64,000 nt of DNA, taken from contig CANTFL010001299.1 of the NCBI GenBank assembly GCA_947650285.1, forward strand, positions 1 through 64,000. Reading direction: 5' to 3'. The notes below the pieces were generated by a model, which was not told the DNA's origin, made no database searches, and worked only from the letters and a program-made list of their open reading frames with translations. Shown piece after piece: positions 53,131-64,000 of this stretch (its first letter is position 1; the number at the start of each line of letters is the position of its first letter). This DNA comes from Hyaloperonospora brassicae (Eukaryota > Oomycota > Peronosporomycetes > Peronosporales > Peronosporaceae). A program made the position numbers and the translations under genes.

Positions 53131-56100
53131 GTCGAGTTTATTACTCCTATAATCAAGTCGATAGCGGGGACTATTACTTTTAAAAATTCCCTACACCTTA
53201 CAAGTTTACACTCGAGCGGGATATGAGGCAATATTGGCTCAAAATAGAGCCGAGATCGAGAGCAAAGACCGGCTGGTCACTTATTCGCTTCAAAAACTGG
53301 CTCGATAAAGACAAGGTTTAGGGATTCTACGGCCACCTAAAGGGGGTCTTTACACCTCTGCAAGTAGCGTGGTATTCCGATTATAGCGCAAAACGCCGGC
53401 CCACGTCAAAATTTGGGTGCATTTCCATCGAGACGTAAAATTTGAACAGCTAATGACTTTTCTCCCACAACGCGACGTATACCTTCGACCGAGAATCAAC
53501 AGTCTTATCGCAGTCGACCTAATGATCGAACCCGCGGTATAGGACCCATATGTCACAGACAGCGTGCAGCATACCAGTTTTCCAAGACACCCTTTGGAAG
53601 ACGAGAGTCGAGCCCGATCATCTAGAAGACAAGCTGCAGCCAAAACATAGGTTAGTCCAAGAATAAACCGAGCGCCATCTGGCAAGGGTGAGATGGGTTG
53701 AACACCTTCTTCATTTCTCGAAGATAAGCCACCACGGGATAGACACGACAACAGGCCAGCCATTAATGTCTTTAGTGAGGAGAGGCGACTGAGCGACAGC
53801 AATTTGAGCTCAACATGGCGCCGAACTTAGATGATAAAATGTGATGTCTAGACTAGGCCGCATCGCGAGAGTGTGACGAGAATTACGCGCCACGGCCTGT
53901 ACCGCGCAGTTTCGAATCACCGCAAGGGGCACAGACACATCGAAGGAGGTAGTCCCAATAACAAATACGCGTGGTTGGCAGATGCGACGGCGGTCTCAAG
54001 CGCTCTACTGGCGTCAAGAGAAGAAGTGCTTGATCGATGAGTCGCCACTGTCCAAGGGCGCAACTGAAGACACGTTGAAGCGAAGTGTTAGTGAAAGTGT
54101 GTCCCGGGGACGTTTGGTGGGTGTACACGCGGACGAACGACTCGACTTTCACTTCTTCTCCGGCTTCATCGGATCCGTGGGAGTAACAACAAAGCTCGGC
54201 GGCGATGAAGTCGCGGGGTCGGAAGGCGACGCTGGAGGCGATGTAAGAACCGATAAAACCATACTCTGGGACACAAGACCAGACGTCAGTGAGATCGATG
54301 AGGCCACTGGTGCGGATCCAAAAATTAGAGGACTAACTCGTCGAGATCCAAAGGACATAGATGGTTTACAAGCACGACCTCGATCTCGAGTAGCGTGCTA
54401 ACACACGAACACCGTACTAGGTGGCGAACGCACTGGATCCATACATGCAGAAGTGATTCCGATAGCTGACGATTCTGATAAGACACAAGTGAGACAGGGG
54501 TCGAGGTAAGACGCAGACTCATTAATTGACGTTGATCTTGACAGCAAGAACATAACTCGTCGAGTTCCAATTAACACATGTGGAGGACTAACACCACTGC
54601 GACGTCGAGAAACACGCGACCGCACGACCTCCGTATTACCCGGAGAGATTCGCTGGGAAAGGCAGCGGAAACTATAGTTCACCGACCCTGAGAGTATGTC
54701 ACGATCGTAGAACGTGGGTAGGTAGTAGGCGAAGGCAAGAACAAAAAAGTAGCACCGCTAACAGTCTGAGTAGATGGATCAATCAACGACGGTGATGCAG
54801 AAAGCGAAGGTGCCAGCGTCGTCGACAATATTCAACCGGCCGAATAGATTGGACTCGATGAGCAATACTCCTGGACTTGCGTGATCGGAGCCGACTGAGC
54901 ACTTAGTGTTTCTTCGGGAGACATCTCGGCACGCGAAGGAGACGCAAGTAGTGGATACTGCAGGTAAGCGCTGCGCGAGCCACGCGACGGCGACGAGGGT
55001 GAGAATGCCAGTGGGCGTTTAATAGAAATAGAGACCATCAACACATAAGAGGCTTCGCTGGGCGAAACTACTCAACGACGATTCGACCGAGTCTTCCAGA
55101 AGCGATTGTAATTGCGACATCGCCGCCGATGCGAGTAAGATGATGTCACGAAAGCTATGAGAGCGAAGGAGACACTAGGGTACATTCAGGTAGAGTACAC
55201 GCTAATTCAAACCCGCAGCGTCGACGCCGGTGAAAGCCGCAGCCAGACTTGGAGCAATAAGCCATAAAACACGATGATGCCGAAGTATGTTACGTAAATT
55301 GACAATCACGCGGCGCTAATAGTCAATGTTTCACCGGGCAGCACGCAAGGCGTGGTCAACACCAATACACATGATCATAGTAGCTTATTAAAACTGGCGA
55401 TTATAAGCCGTCGCGTTCCCACGAACACTTTCTTGTTGGGCTCGAAACTCGGCGAATCGACCGGTATGACGAGAGATTTTGCAGTCCCGCGCTCGGATGG
55501 CCAGTTGCAAGCTGGAGATAATCCGTTCCGTCAATTCAAGTCGTTCCACGCGCTGAGCGAACACTTAAGCGGTTTCGGTCTCGAGAGTGGAGATCGACTT
55601 CTTCAGTGATTCGATGACGCCGGTGGTCCTCAACGCAGCTGCCTACCAGGTGGCAGCTACCATCTGGGTAGTCTTTTTTGAGCGCGCAGGTTCACGGGTT
55701 CGGCAATCACAGCTTCCATACGTCGACGACGTGCTGCGCTACTCCGCTCCGACTGCGCAATTGCTACGCACAACCGAGCTACCGATTCCGTTTGGTCAAA
55801 AGGAACAACAGCATCTCCATTGGCGAGGACGACCAATTTATCGAGCGCCGTAGCCTGTCGGATAGATTGACGCGTAGACGATTTGATTAGCGGCTGTGGC
55901 GTCTCCAATAGTGTGACAACAATCAGGACCTGGTTTACCTCATGCTTCTGAGCATGGTGGTCCATGCGTCTCAGCGTCCGACATATATCTAAAACAATGG
56001 TCGAATTTTAACGCCGACGTCCGCCGCATCGCCAAGGCGACCTCTTGAAGGAGAAGTCGCTTGCAAACCAGGAGCACAGAGCGGCGGCTTCATCCCGATC

Positions 56101-56835
56101 CCGGATGAGTCGATCGACAGGGAACCTTGGTGGACAGGCTGCAACCATTTCAGACCAATCGCGACTTCAATTAAATTAGGCGAACATGACTTAGCAACTC
56201 AATCGATCGTAGGTTCGGCAGCGACATGAAGCAAGTCGATGGGGTGACTGGTGACTCCCGGACCGACAGCATTGGAGGAATAATTTGTCTCGGCAGAGAA
56301 CGAGAATATTACGGATCACAAAGGGTCAGGGTGGAGCTAGAAGCGAGAGAAAAGGATAATTACCACCACCATAACGCAAGCAGAGAAATTGACAAGACTG
56401 GGCGGCGTATCAGGTGACTGATATTAAATGATACGGTTCAACGCAGACGGCAAATACGAAAACCTTGCCACGGACGAGATAACAAGCACTGAGATTCACT
56501 GCGTACCATGGCTCATAAAAAGAGGAAAGATATGGATCAAGCAGGTCGGCCAGTGGACGGACCATAATATACTGGTTGAGACGTTCGCCAGTAAGGTTTG
56601 TATCGCGACCGAGCCAGTCATTGTAAAAGTAATTTACGAACTTGGTATAAACTGCTTTTGACTTGATTACAGGAGCAGTTAATTCGCCAAACACAGCCAG
56701 AAAACATCGAAGTCGTTAAATTGCGGCTCAAAATACAAGGCTGCGATTGCTCGACGAGGTAAGTCTCGACCAGGAAAGACCTGACGAGCCAAAACATGAT
56801 GATTCAAGGCTCGACGAGGGAAGACTCGACGAGCT
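52948..56835. other. Interior between the inverted arms, decayed element DNA
   Basis: No intact gene. On the minus strand near 55440-55620 a heptad-rich segment (VIESLKKSISTLETE, then VERLELTERIISSLQLAIRARD after one stop) suggests a coiled-coil protein. Ser/Pro-rich frames follow at 54100-55044. This order resembles the antisense ORF of copies A and C. Patches at both edges (CTCCTRTAATCAAGTC near 53144 and 56665) show that the arms were once longer. Confidence 0.45.
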
Positions 56836-57863
56836 AAGACTCGACAAAGTAAGAAACGACGAGGGGATACCGAGGATACAAGACTCGACGAGGGAGTAAT
56901 TGACAAGGGAAGACCTGATGACGAAAAAACTGACAAGGCAAGCCTCGGTGAGCCAAGAATCGACGAACCAAGACTCGATGGTTTCGGACTCGATAAGCGA
57001 AGGCCCGTTGAACCAAGCCGCGACGAGAGATCAAGATGATTAATTTTCCATCTCACTGGGCATTAGTATAGGAAGACTGAGGGGATGAAGGAGAACCACT
57101 CAAGGGTTCTTTTGAAACCAGGAAGAGAATAAGATATAATCAATACAGAGCAGAATTTTCCAAGTCCAAGACACGTGTACAATTTTGAATTAAGTCCCTG
57201 CGTGGTCTGGATTATGCCTACTGTCGAGCCTCGAGGAGCATAGCGTGTAGATATCTCGAGTAGAAGCGCCAACATTAAGTCGGCCCAGGGTGGGCATTAC
57301 TCCCTTCCAACAAAAAATAAGTATTGTCGCACGGCGAGTTGGTGACCCAGTAGACGGCAATGCTTTAAGTCTAGTCGCACGGCGAGCCGGTGACCCAATA
57401 GACGGCGCCGCTTTAAGACTCAGTAACGGCGTCCGGTGAACCAGTAGACGAGACCGCTTTAAGTAACGTCGTACGACGATCCGGTGACTCAATAGACGGC
57501 ACTGTCCAAAGAATCGTCGAGCGACGAGCCGATGGGCTTTACCTAAGGACACCGTAAGTCTTCTAGTCGGGCGTATTCTGAGCCTGGTGACCTGTAAAAG
57601 CGTGATAACGCCGACGTCAACCCATTGGTACGAGGTCACATGATTAGATGAACGGAAACTGATGTGCATAGGCAGTCTTCTGGAAAGAAGTGTGAGTGTT
57701 CGGAGATATTCAGCTGGGCGAGAGCCACAACTGAACCCAAAGGGACGAGTTGCGAAGGAAATTGACCCGACGTACAAGCCCAACTGCGCTGACTAGTTTG
57801 GCGATTGTTGTATTGTTACGTTGAGACTAAATTACCACAGATCTGACTAGCGTATATAGTACA
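56836..57863 (-). repeat. Right arm of the 1028-bp inverted repeat
   Basis: Reverse complement of 51920-52947 at about 98-99 percent by eye. Three residues differ in the 197-codon shadow frame. It borders the tail of copy G directly. Confidence 0.8.
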
Positions 57864-58499
57864 CCCGGGTACCCTATAGTCCTGACTAGTTTGCCACGAT
57901 ACGTGCGTTGGATTCCTCTTAGCCTTGGTGGGTCTGGTGGTTGATTCGGCCGGCGGAGCACCCCTACACCACTTCATTTTGCCACATCTTCCTGAAGTTC
58001 ACGTTTACGTACCGGCGGTGACACCACATCATATTTTTTGCTACTGAGAGCGATGTGGTGTCTCGTATTGTCGGGAGTACCGATAGCGTTTTGGTATCTT
58101 ATTTAGCCCAAAAATAAGATCCGAACAAACCCGCTCCTTCTTTTCTGAATTTCGCTGCACTCATACCTGAGTATCGTCGTGGAGCGCAGTTTTTCAGCTC
58201 CGCAGTCGCTATGTGTTCTTCTACGCGATCCGACGAGTCTGTGCGGACCGTCACTAACATCTATATTCCTTGGTCATTTTTTCATGCGGGTATCTTGACT
58301 CAACGAGTCGTCTCCTTGGGTAATCTATTTGAGTAATTTAGGTCTTTTCTTTGATGGAAATTTTGCAATATTGACAATTTTTTTTATTTTCCCTCTCATC
58401 TCTGTCTGCGTTTCGTTACAGAGATAAGATTATCAGTGACATTGATGTGTGGCTAGCACTCATCTGCCACTCGCAGTATATTCAACCGATTCTCTAGCT
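57864..58499. other. Tail of copy G after the chromodomain
   Basis: About 640 bases with no frame worth calling on either strand. AT-rich patches (58370-58395) and no LTR end were found. Confidence 0.4.
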
Positions 58500-58543
58500 T
58501 CTTCTGCCGTAGGCAGTCGTATAATAAACCTCCGCACGACATA

Positions 58544-59260
58544 TTAGAAAACGACCCCCATGTCGGTATGCCATAGTCTTTCCACTTCACCAGGAACTGT
58601 CGCTAAGTCCTGCCGATCCTCGTCGATGAGTGTTAAGTCATTATCCACGATGACTTCTACTTCGTATCTCCCGCTCGCTTTACCTGGCTCCCAACTAATC
58701 TCTGGTAGGAGTTCTTCGTCTAAATTAAAACGATCGGCCTCTGCGGTTCCAGATAACAACCTTTTTGTAGATCGTTCACCAAAATTCCTGACTTACTTCA
58801 AGCGTGACACATGTACAATTGGATAGAATCGATACCCGCTCCGGTCTGGTAGCTCTAACTTTGAAAGCAAATCCTCCACTCGTCGATTTGTGCAAAACGG
58901 CACATGCCATCGATGAGCCAGATTCTTCTTCAGACCAGGCTTCACTTTCTCTGTGAAAAGCCATGCTTGATCCCCTTCTTCAATCCTGTTCTCGACTGGC
59001 GCCTCACTTTCTTCATCTTGTTGACTAGCTTCTTGATTATGATCTGACCGCGATATTAGTGGGAGGGTTCGTCGTTCTGCCGGGCTTATCATTTCATTAT
59101 GATATCTTGCTCGTCGAGATATCGGATGCTTTTGGTATTCCTTCGCTAGCCTGAGCGCTATCTCTCGTTGACGGGTCTTTTTGCATCTCCACATGACCGG
59201 GAATGCTGAGTCTACCACTTTTCCTACTCGAGCCGGTGTTTGCCGGATCGACTCGGTCAT
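58544..59260 (-). pseudogene. Integrase C-terminal module and chromodomain of copy G
   Basis: Frame 58793-59260 carries GDQAWLFTEKVKPGLKKNLAHRWHVPF and FYPIVHVSRLK, aligned with GTQVWLYLDRAKEGYANKLAHMWHGPF of copy A. Frame 58544-58759 starts the chromodomain (YEVEVIVDNDL), and after a frameshift RQFLVKWKDYG is readable near 58560-58600. Confidence 0.7.
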
Positions 59261-59457
59261 GAATTTTAGTGTAGAGTGCGCGTCCCAACCATGAACTAGG
59301 TAGAAGGGAACTCCTTTCTCATCGAGTCTCTGGAGTTATTGATCGTGTGTTCCAATTGCTCGTCAATGTCGTCCCTGTCTGCTTGAAGAGGGGCTTTCAC
59401 ATACACTTGCACCGTCTGAATCATTGTCGTCACGCTGCGTTCTTGCTGTCCGTTTGT

Positions 59458-59847
59458 CTATGGCCTGTAGTTCAACTTATAAATATATTTAAACGCCATC
59501 ATCTCAGCGAACGTTTGAAACACCTCACTCATGAACATCGGGTATCTATCATGGCGAATGAGGCTGGGAGCTCCAAAACGACGAAAGATATATTCTTTGA
59601 AAGTTTTCGCTACTTTTGAAGCACCTGTCGCACTCATGGCTTTCGCAATTACGAATCCCGTAAAATGATTTTGAAACAGTAGCAGCGCCGTTTTTTCTCG
59701 TCGGGTCGTCGGTAAAGGGATAACAAAGTCCATTGATACCACCTGTAAAGGCCGGTCGGATACGACATTACCTGGTGAGTGTCCTCTCAAATGAGGTGTG
59801 CTTTTGCTGGTACTGCAATCTTCACATGCCTGAATGTGTTTGGACAC
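59458..59847 (-). pseudogene. Integrase catalytic core of copy G
   Basis: CEDCSTSKSTPH (end of the zinc module), SMDFVIPLPTTRREKTALLLF (first Asp), FRRFGAPSLIRHDRYPMFMS (second Asp) and the frame end at YRP. The catalytic Glu lies beyond it in another frame near 59400-59450 (QNGQQERSV type). Confidence 0.75.
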
Positions 59848-60070
59848 ATCGGCATAGATCCCGGTCCAGTAATAGTCTGGCTACTCGATTAACGTCCTTA
59901 CGGTCCCTTGGTGTACGCTTTCCACGGAGTCATGAGAGTTGATCGGAACGTCATCGATCAGAGTCGTTTACACAACCAATAGCAACTTTAGGTCTTCGTC
60001 CAACAAATCTCTCGACCGCGGCGCCGTCCTAGGTAGTAGCGTATACTATCCTCGCTCGGTCCGAAAAGAT

Positions 60071-60430
60071 CTACGGATTTTCCCGGCGTAGCTTAACCTG
60101 TATATGGGTCAGCCTGTCGAACTCGCCTCTAAGGAACTTCTTAAGAGCTACCCACTTCTCTAATTCATCTTGAGCTTTCGAGATCCTTTCTCTACGCTTG
60201 GCTTGTACGGCTAGCGGATTGATGATTATAATGTTCGGTGGTTCTCGGCGCCTAGGCATTTTTATCGAGTGTATTGGTAGGTTGTCGACTCTAGGATCGT
60301 TGAGTGGTCCTCTTGGACTCATACCGCATGTCTGCTTCCTCGAACGACTCTGGCGCTTGGCCGTTTTTGTCTTAGCGGTTTCTTGCGAGGCTTGGGATGC
60401 CCAGACGTTTTCGGGTTGGTGGATCAGCAA
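60071..60430 (-). pseudogene. Linker between archaeal-type RNase H and integrase of copy G
   Basis: A basic, charged frame (IIINPLAVQAKRRERISKAQDELEKWVALKKFLRGEFDRL) corresponds in place to IVQAQDEKRWIVNLKKYLSGD of copy A. No catalytic residues. Confidence 0.5.
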
Positions 60431-60559
60431 ATTGGATTATCGAGTTCTTCTTGCGTGGTTGTACTCATCGCTGGCGGTTCTTTCTCTTCTTTCGACGAAA
60501 GAGACTCAACAAGTAACCTCTCTTGTATGCGGTTAAGATGCTGCAGCTCGCTCAATCGC

Positions 60560-61080
60560 TTGGGTCTTCCACCACTTGTCCCGATGTAGCTTCAAACGCT
60601 TCTGTGGCCAGCGTATTTGCTGCCGCGTTGTAGCACCTTATAGAGTGCAAATATAGGACATTATAACTCGGCGACTACCTCTTGGTGACGCTCTAATATC
60701 AACTGCAACGAGTCTTTCTTGAATGCGATCACCCTTATGGATTGCTGAATTGCAAGCCTGCGGTCACCCACGATAATTAAGTCTGGCGCTTTGGTTTCTA
60801 GAGCCGCTTGCATTCCGTAATTCATTCATGTGTACTCTGTTACGTTTACTGTCGTGGTCGATAGGTAAGCACTCGCCGGAATCACAATGGTCCATTCGGG
60901 AAATTGCCACAGTTTCCACGAGCAGCTTCCAAATCTTCTTACTTCTCTGTCTTCGCAGAGTCATCGAGCGACAGTACCATCCCACAAATGTCGTAGTCAT
61001 ACGGGCATTGAGAAGCTTCAAATATAGTCAAACACTCGCCGAGTGTTTAATAGGTGGGACAATGCCGTAACGAATCGTCG
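60560..61080 (-). pseudogene. Archaeal-type RNase H of copy G
   Basis: In broken frames, VNVTEYT.MNYGMQAALE (acidic helix), APDLIIVGDRRLAIQQSIRV (GD motif) and SLQLILERHQEVVAEL appear in the order seen in copies A and B. This is extra to the usual RNase H at 61146-61472. Confidence 0.55.
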
Positions 61081-61145
61081 AGTCCGATAGATGGTGTGAT
61101 GGAAGCTTGTAACACCTGAGCGAAATCCGAATCATGTTCGCTCAC

Positions 61146-61741
61146 TCACTTGATCTTCAGATGATACGGAGAGAGTAATACAGCGAAGCTGACATCCTTT
61201 CCGTACAACGCCTTAGACGTGAAGGGCCATTCCATCTTCGAAAATCGAGTGCATATGTGGATGGCTTTTCCTGCGAGGAGAGTATACCTAATCGCCAGCA
61301 AATGAAGCAGCGCAAGCACTTCGCACTCGGCAGGATGGTAAAATATCTCGCCTTCATTCAACAGTTGGAAACAAAACCGGACCGGGAGCAATGTTCCGTC
61401 GTGTATTTGCATCAACGTACTGCTCAACGACCAATCATTAGCTAATACCCTCATATGGAAGTCGGCTAACAAACAAAGTGACGCAGGACTGGAGCCTTGA
61501 CAATTTGTTGTTGCAGCAAAGCGGAAGACGCGCGCGCGTCGACCAGGTTTGCTCCTGACAAGAAATCGTCTTCCTTGAGTTGATACAGTACTGATCCATA
61601 CACCGCTATCTTCTGGATGAACCGGCTGTAATAGCTAATCGCGCCCAGAAACGCTTGCATTAACTGTTTCGACGCTATTAATGGCCACTTAGCGATTTTC
61701 ACCAATTTGGTCCGGTCGGCCGCAATGCCCTGTGCTGTCAC
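61146..61741 (-). pseudogene. RT thumb/connection and RNase H of copy G
   Basis: Frame 61466-61741 carries AFLGAISYYSRFIQKIAVYGSVLYQLKEDDF. Frame 61146-61472 carries the RNase H (GTLLPVRFCFQLLNEGEIFYHPAECEVLALLHLL). Confidence 0.65.
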
Positions 61742-62016
61742 CTTGTTCGATTATAAAATCTACTTGAGGAAGTACAACGATTCTATTTGTGAAGATAATG
61801 CTAACTAGACACTCCATGAAGCGTACCATGAACCGGTCTAGCGTCGCTAAACATTGGTCGAAGCTTTCTCTCTTAAATCATATATCGTTTACAAAAAATT
61901 GTCGACAGAACACGGGGACAGCAGTGGATGTATCGGGTTCGCCTGTAGCAAAAATATTGCTCGCCGGATCATTTACGAGACATTGCAATGGATCAGGCTC
62001 GTCGAGTGCTCGATAA

Positions 62017-62553
62017 TCAGCTTCGAGCTGTGTCAACGCTGATCTTCTTGTGCCTAACTCGTCGAGCTTTGTGGTTTGCTTGGACGCTTACTCGTCGATT
62101 CTTCCTCGGCCACTTTAACCTTGGTGGCGAAATCTTGCCACCCATTTTTCGGCTAAACATACCCCCCAACGCGTTATCAACGAGTTGACGATAGATCATG
62201 GGAACATTCTTGAGTCTAAACGGCATACACCGCCACTCAAAATGCCCGAAGGAGCATACAAACGCTGACAAATGCCGCGTTCGTTCCGTCATCATTAACG
62301 CCGAAAATCCGCTGGCCGCATCAAGTGAGCCAAATTACTGGTAGCTGTCTAGTTCGGTCAACAGATCGTCGACTATTGGTATCGCGTATTCAATACTGGC
62401 CGTGACTGCATTGACTCGTTTAAAATCGATACATAGCCGGATGTCAACTCCATTCTTCTTTATGACGATAACGATGGGCGACGCCCATGGGCTTCGGGAT
62501 AACGAGATCAATTTTGCCTTTAATAATCCCTCAAACAGCACGTACAGCTTCAA
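62017..62553 (-). pseudogene. Reverse transcriptase of copy G
   Basis: Frame 62335-62553 carries SPWASPIVIVIKKNGVDIRLCIDFKRVNAVT. Frame 62017-62295 carries FEWRCMPFRLKNVPMIYRQLVDNAL. A YxDD box was not found in frame. Confidence 0.7.
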
Positions 62554-64000
62554 TAGTTAGTGCAATGGATCCCGTCTGGCCAGTTGCTTGACGGGATCAT
62601 GACCTTGGACGTCGATATCACATACCGCCCGTACTCCGAAGGCGGTAGCGCGTTACCACTGGAGATCATGATTCCTTCGTATTTTCAAAACAGACCAATC
62701 AACTTTGCTTGTTGGGCTTCCGTGTGATTTATGCATACAACATTATCTCCGAGGTATTCCAGTTTGTTCGGCGCCAATTATGTAAGATCTGGTAAGAACG
62801 CAGGTTCTTGAGCATAACTTATCTGGCTAATGTCGTTCGCGATTAATTCGAAATCTGACGTTTAAATCGGAGGGTGTGTCGATGGGTCATCCGTGCTCGT
62901 CGCATCGACTGCCTTTAATTAACTCAAGAATCGTCGATCTAGGTCATAAAACTGTGATTCGTATCCGCCTGTCGTCGTATCGTCCCGCAGGTCGTCGGAT
63001 CGGCTGGCAGAAACTGGTTCGATATCAACATGTCCGTCTGCAGCGCTCGAATGTCCGGGTTGGGCTGAGTACCATACGTAGATACTACCGCTATCCTTTC
63101 CCGTGCACGTGATTGAGCACAGCTTTTGCGCGGGAGTAGCGTTGCCTACGCTTCGTCAGGTGGTCGTTTCCTTTGTCAGTCCCGAATTGTTCCTCAGATC
63201 GTGTGCACGACCAATTTCGGTCTGGGTAGATTCATTATCGTTGCGCTCTATGGGTGTGTAGACAGTTTCGTCAGACGTGGTTGTTATATCATGGAGGACG
63301 TGATCCCACGTTGTAAAATTCCTGTAGGTCGTGTGTAAGCTTGCCGCTCGACAGAAGGCGGTTGTTGACTCAGCCATTCCGCATACTTCTGCTGCTCTTT
63401 CTGAAACAACCATCCGTCCATCACATTCTCATATGATAACACCTGCCAGTCGTGATGAATCGTCGCGTTAAGTCTTACGTCATCCCGTGGTAGAATTTCG
63501 TGTGGTAACCATAGCCCGATTGGATATTGCGCTGGACAAGAAGCGCTTCTCGTCGAGACGTTCGTCAGTCTTACTCTCGAAGCCGTCCCTTTCCGATTAT
63601 ATATCATCGTCGGCACGAGTGTAGGTAGGCGACGTGTCCATAGCACATGAGTCAGCTTACTGGGTTGATTCCGCTGCTTTTGGAACTATTCATACGACCG
63701 ACTCTCGACATCCAATGCTCTAGCTAGTCCTCCAGTGACCTTATCCCCCTATGAGGTGTCGTCGATATCTCATGCTGATCTTTACAGAGGTATGGAGATC
63801 TCATCCGGCAGTTTGGCTGTCGCGTAGAACAATTCCAGTAGGATGCCGGCTGGTATCATGAAACCTGTCCCGAGAATGAGGTCCACCTTGTTGATGTGTG
63901 CACTGTCAATGCACGGTCAACAAAGCCAACTGTGCTTTGCTACGCACAAGTGACAAGACAGCGATGATACGACAGGGTGTAAACGGTTCACGTGCAGTCT
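62554..64000 (-). pseudogene. Protease end and protease-RT linker of copy G
   Basis: Near 63770-63900 a frame reads LILGTGFMIPAGILLELFYATAKLPDEISIPL, the counterpart of VLGKDLLVPAGG ... LSEEVRIHL of copy B, which is the end of the retropepsin. Frame 63284-63646 continues as the linker (RLNATIHHDWQVLSYENVMDGWLFQKEQQKYAEWL). The active-site DSG would lie at or past the right window edge. Confidence 0.5.

Larger units (their letters stand above)
57864..64000 (-). mobile_element. Ty3/Gypsy chromovirus copy G, protease to pol tail, decayed
   Basis: On the minus strand from the right edge: end of protease, RT, RNase H, archaeal-type RNase H, integrase, GPY/F-like module, chromodomain and a tail to the inverted arm. 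gag and 5' LTR lie beyond the window. It is related to A/B/C in domain order but clearly a separate and older family, with many stops and frameshifts. Confidence 0.8.

Overview
The window is almost wholly transposable-element DNA. It looks like oomycete genome sequence, probably Peronosporales (the Phytophthora / downy-mildew group). The reasons are Ty3/Gypsy chromoviruses with an extra archaeal-type RNase H, an oomycete-like initiator in front of the one plausible host gene, and dense nested LTR elements. This is inference from families; no database was searched. Nothing prokaryotic, no rRNA, no tRNA and no CRISPR was seen.

Layout. (1) 1-21530: three copies of one large chromovirus family with 1793-bp LTRs, nested in alternating orientation. 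Copy A (+) is cut by the left window edge and gives pol end, antisense ORF and 3' LTR (1-7185). Copy B (-) gives pol end back to 5' LTR (7186-16997). Copy C (+) gives antisense ORF and 3' LTR (16998-21530). The best reading is A inserted in B, and B inserted in C. The missing halves of B and C should lie to the left of the window. (2) 22419-30033: copy F (-), a complete but decayed Gypsy element with 476-bp LTRs and a perfect TTGGC target duplication. (3) 30851-38833: copy D (-), and 39495-47472: copy E (+). They belong to one family (LTR about 390 bp), lie head to head, and have separate target duplications. E is very young, since its two LTRs look identical by eye. (4) 47473-50664: the only stretch without an obvious element, with one small cysteine-rich secreted-protein gene (49141-49557). 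(5) 50665-57863: decayed LTRs, then two 1028-bp inverted arms with internal tandem repeats around a degraded interior. (6) 57864-64000: copy G (-), a decayed pol from protease to chromodomain with an archaeal-type RNase H.

The most interesting signal is shared by unrelated families. Each of the three families (A/B/C, D/E, F) carries an open or broken reading frame on the strand opposite to gag-pol, lying between the integrase/chromodomain end and the 3' LTR. It starts next to the 3' LTR, and in every case the product has a heptad-rich coiled-coil segment. In D/E and F this antisense frame overlaps the chromodomain-coding DNA on the other strand, so single-base indels break both proteins at once. 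A second striking signal is that D/E is filled from LTR to LTR with short perfect hairpins, coding regions included. E also has a textbook -1 frameshift site between gag and pol. The A/B/C family inserted into itself twice at the same internal position.
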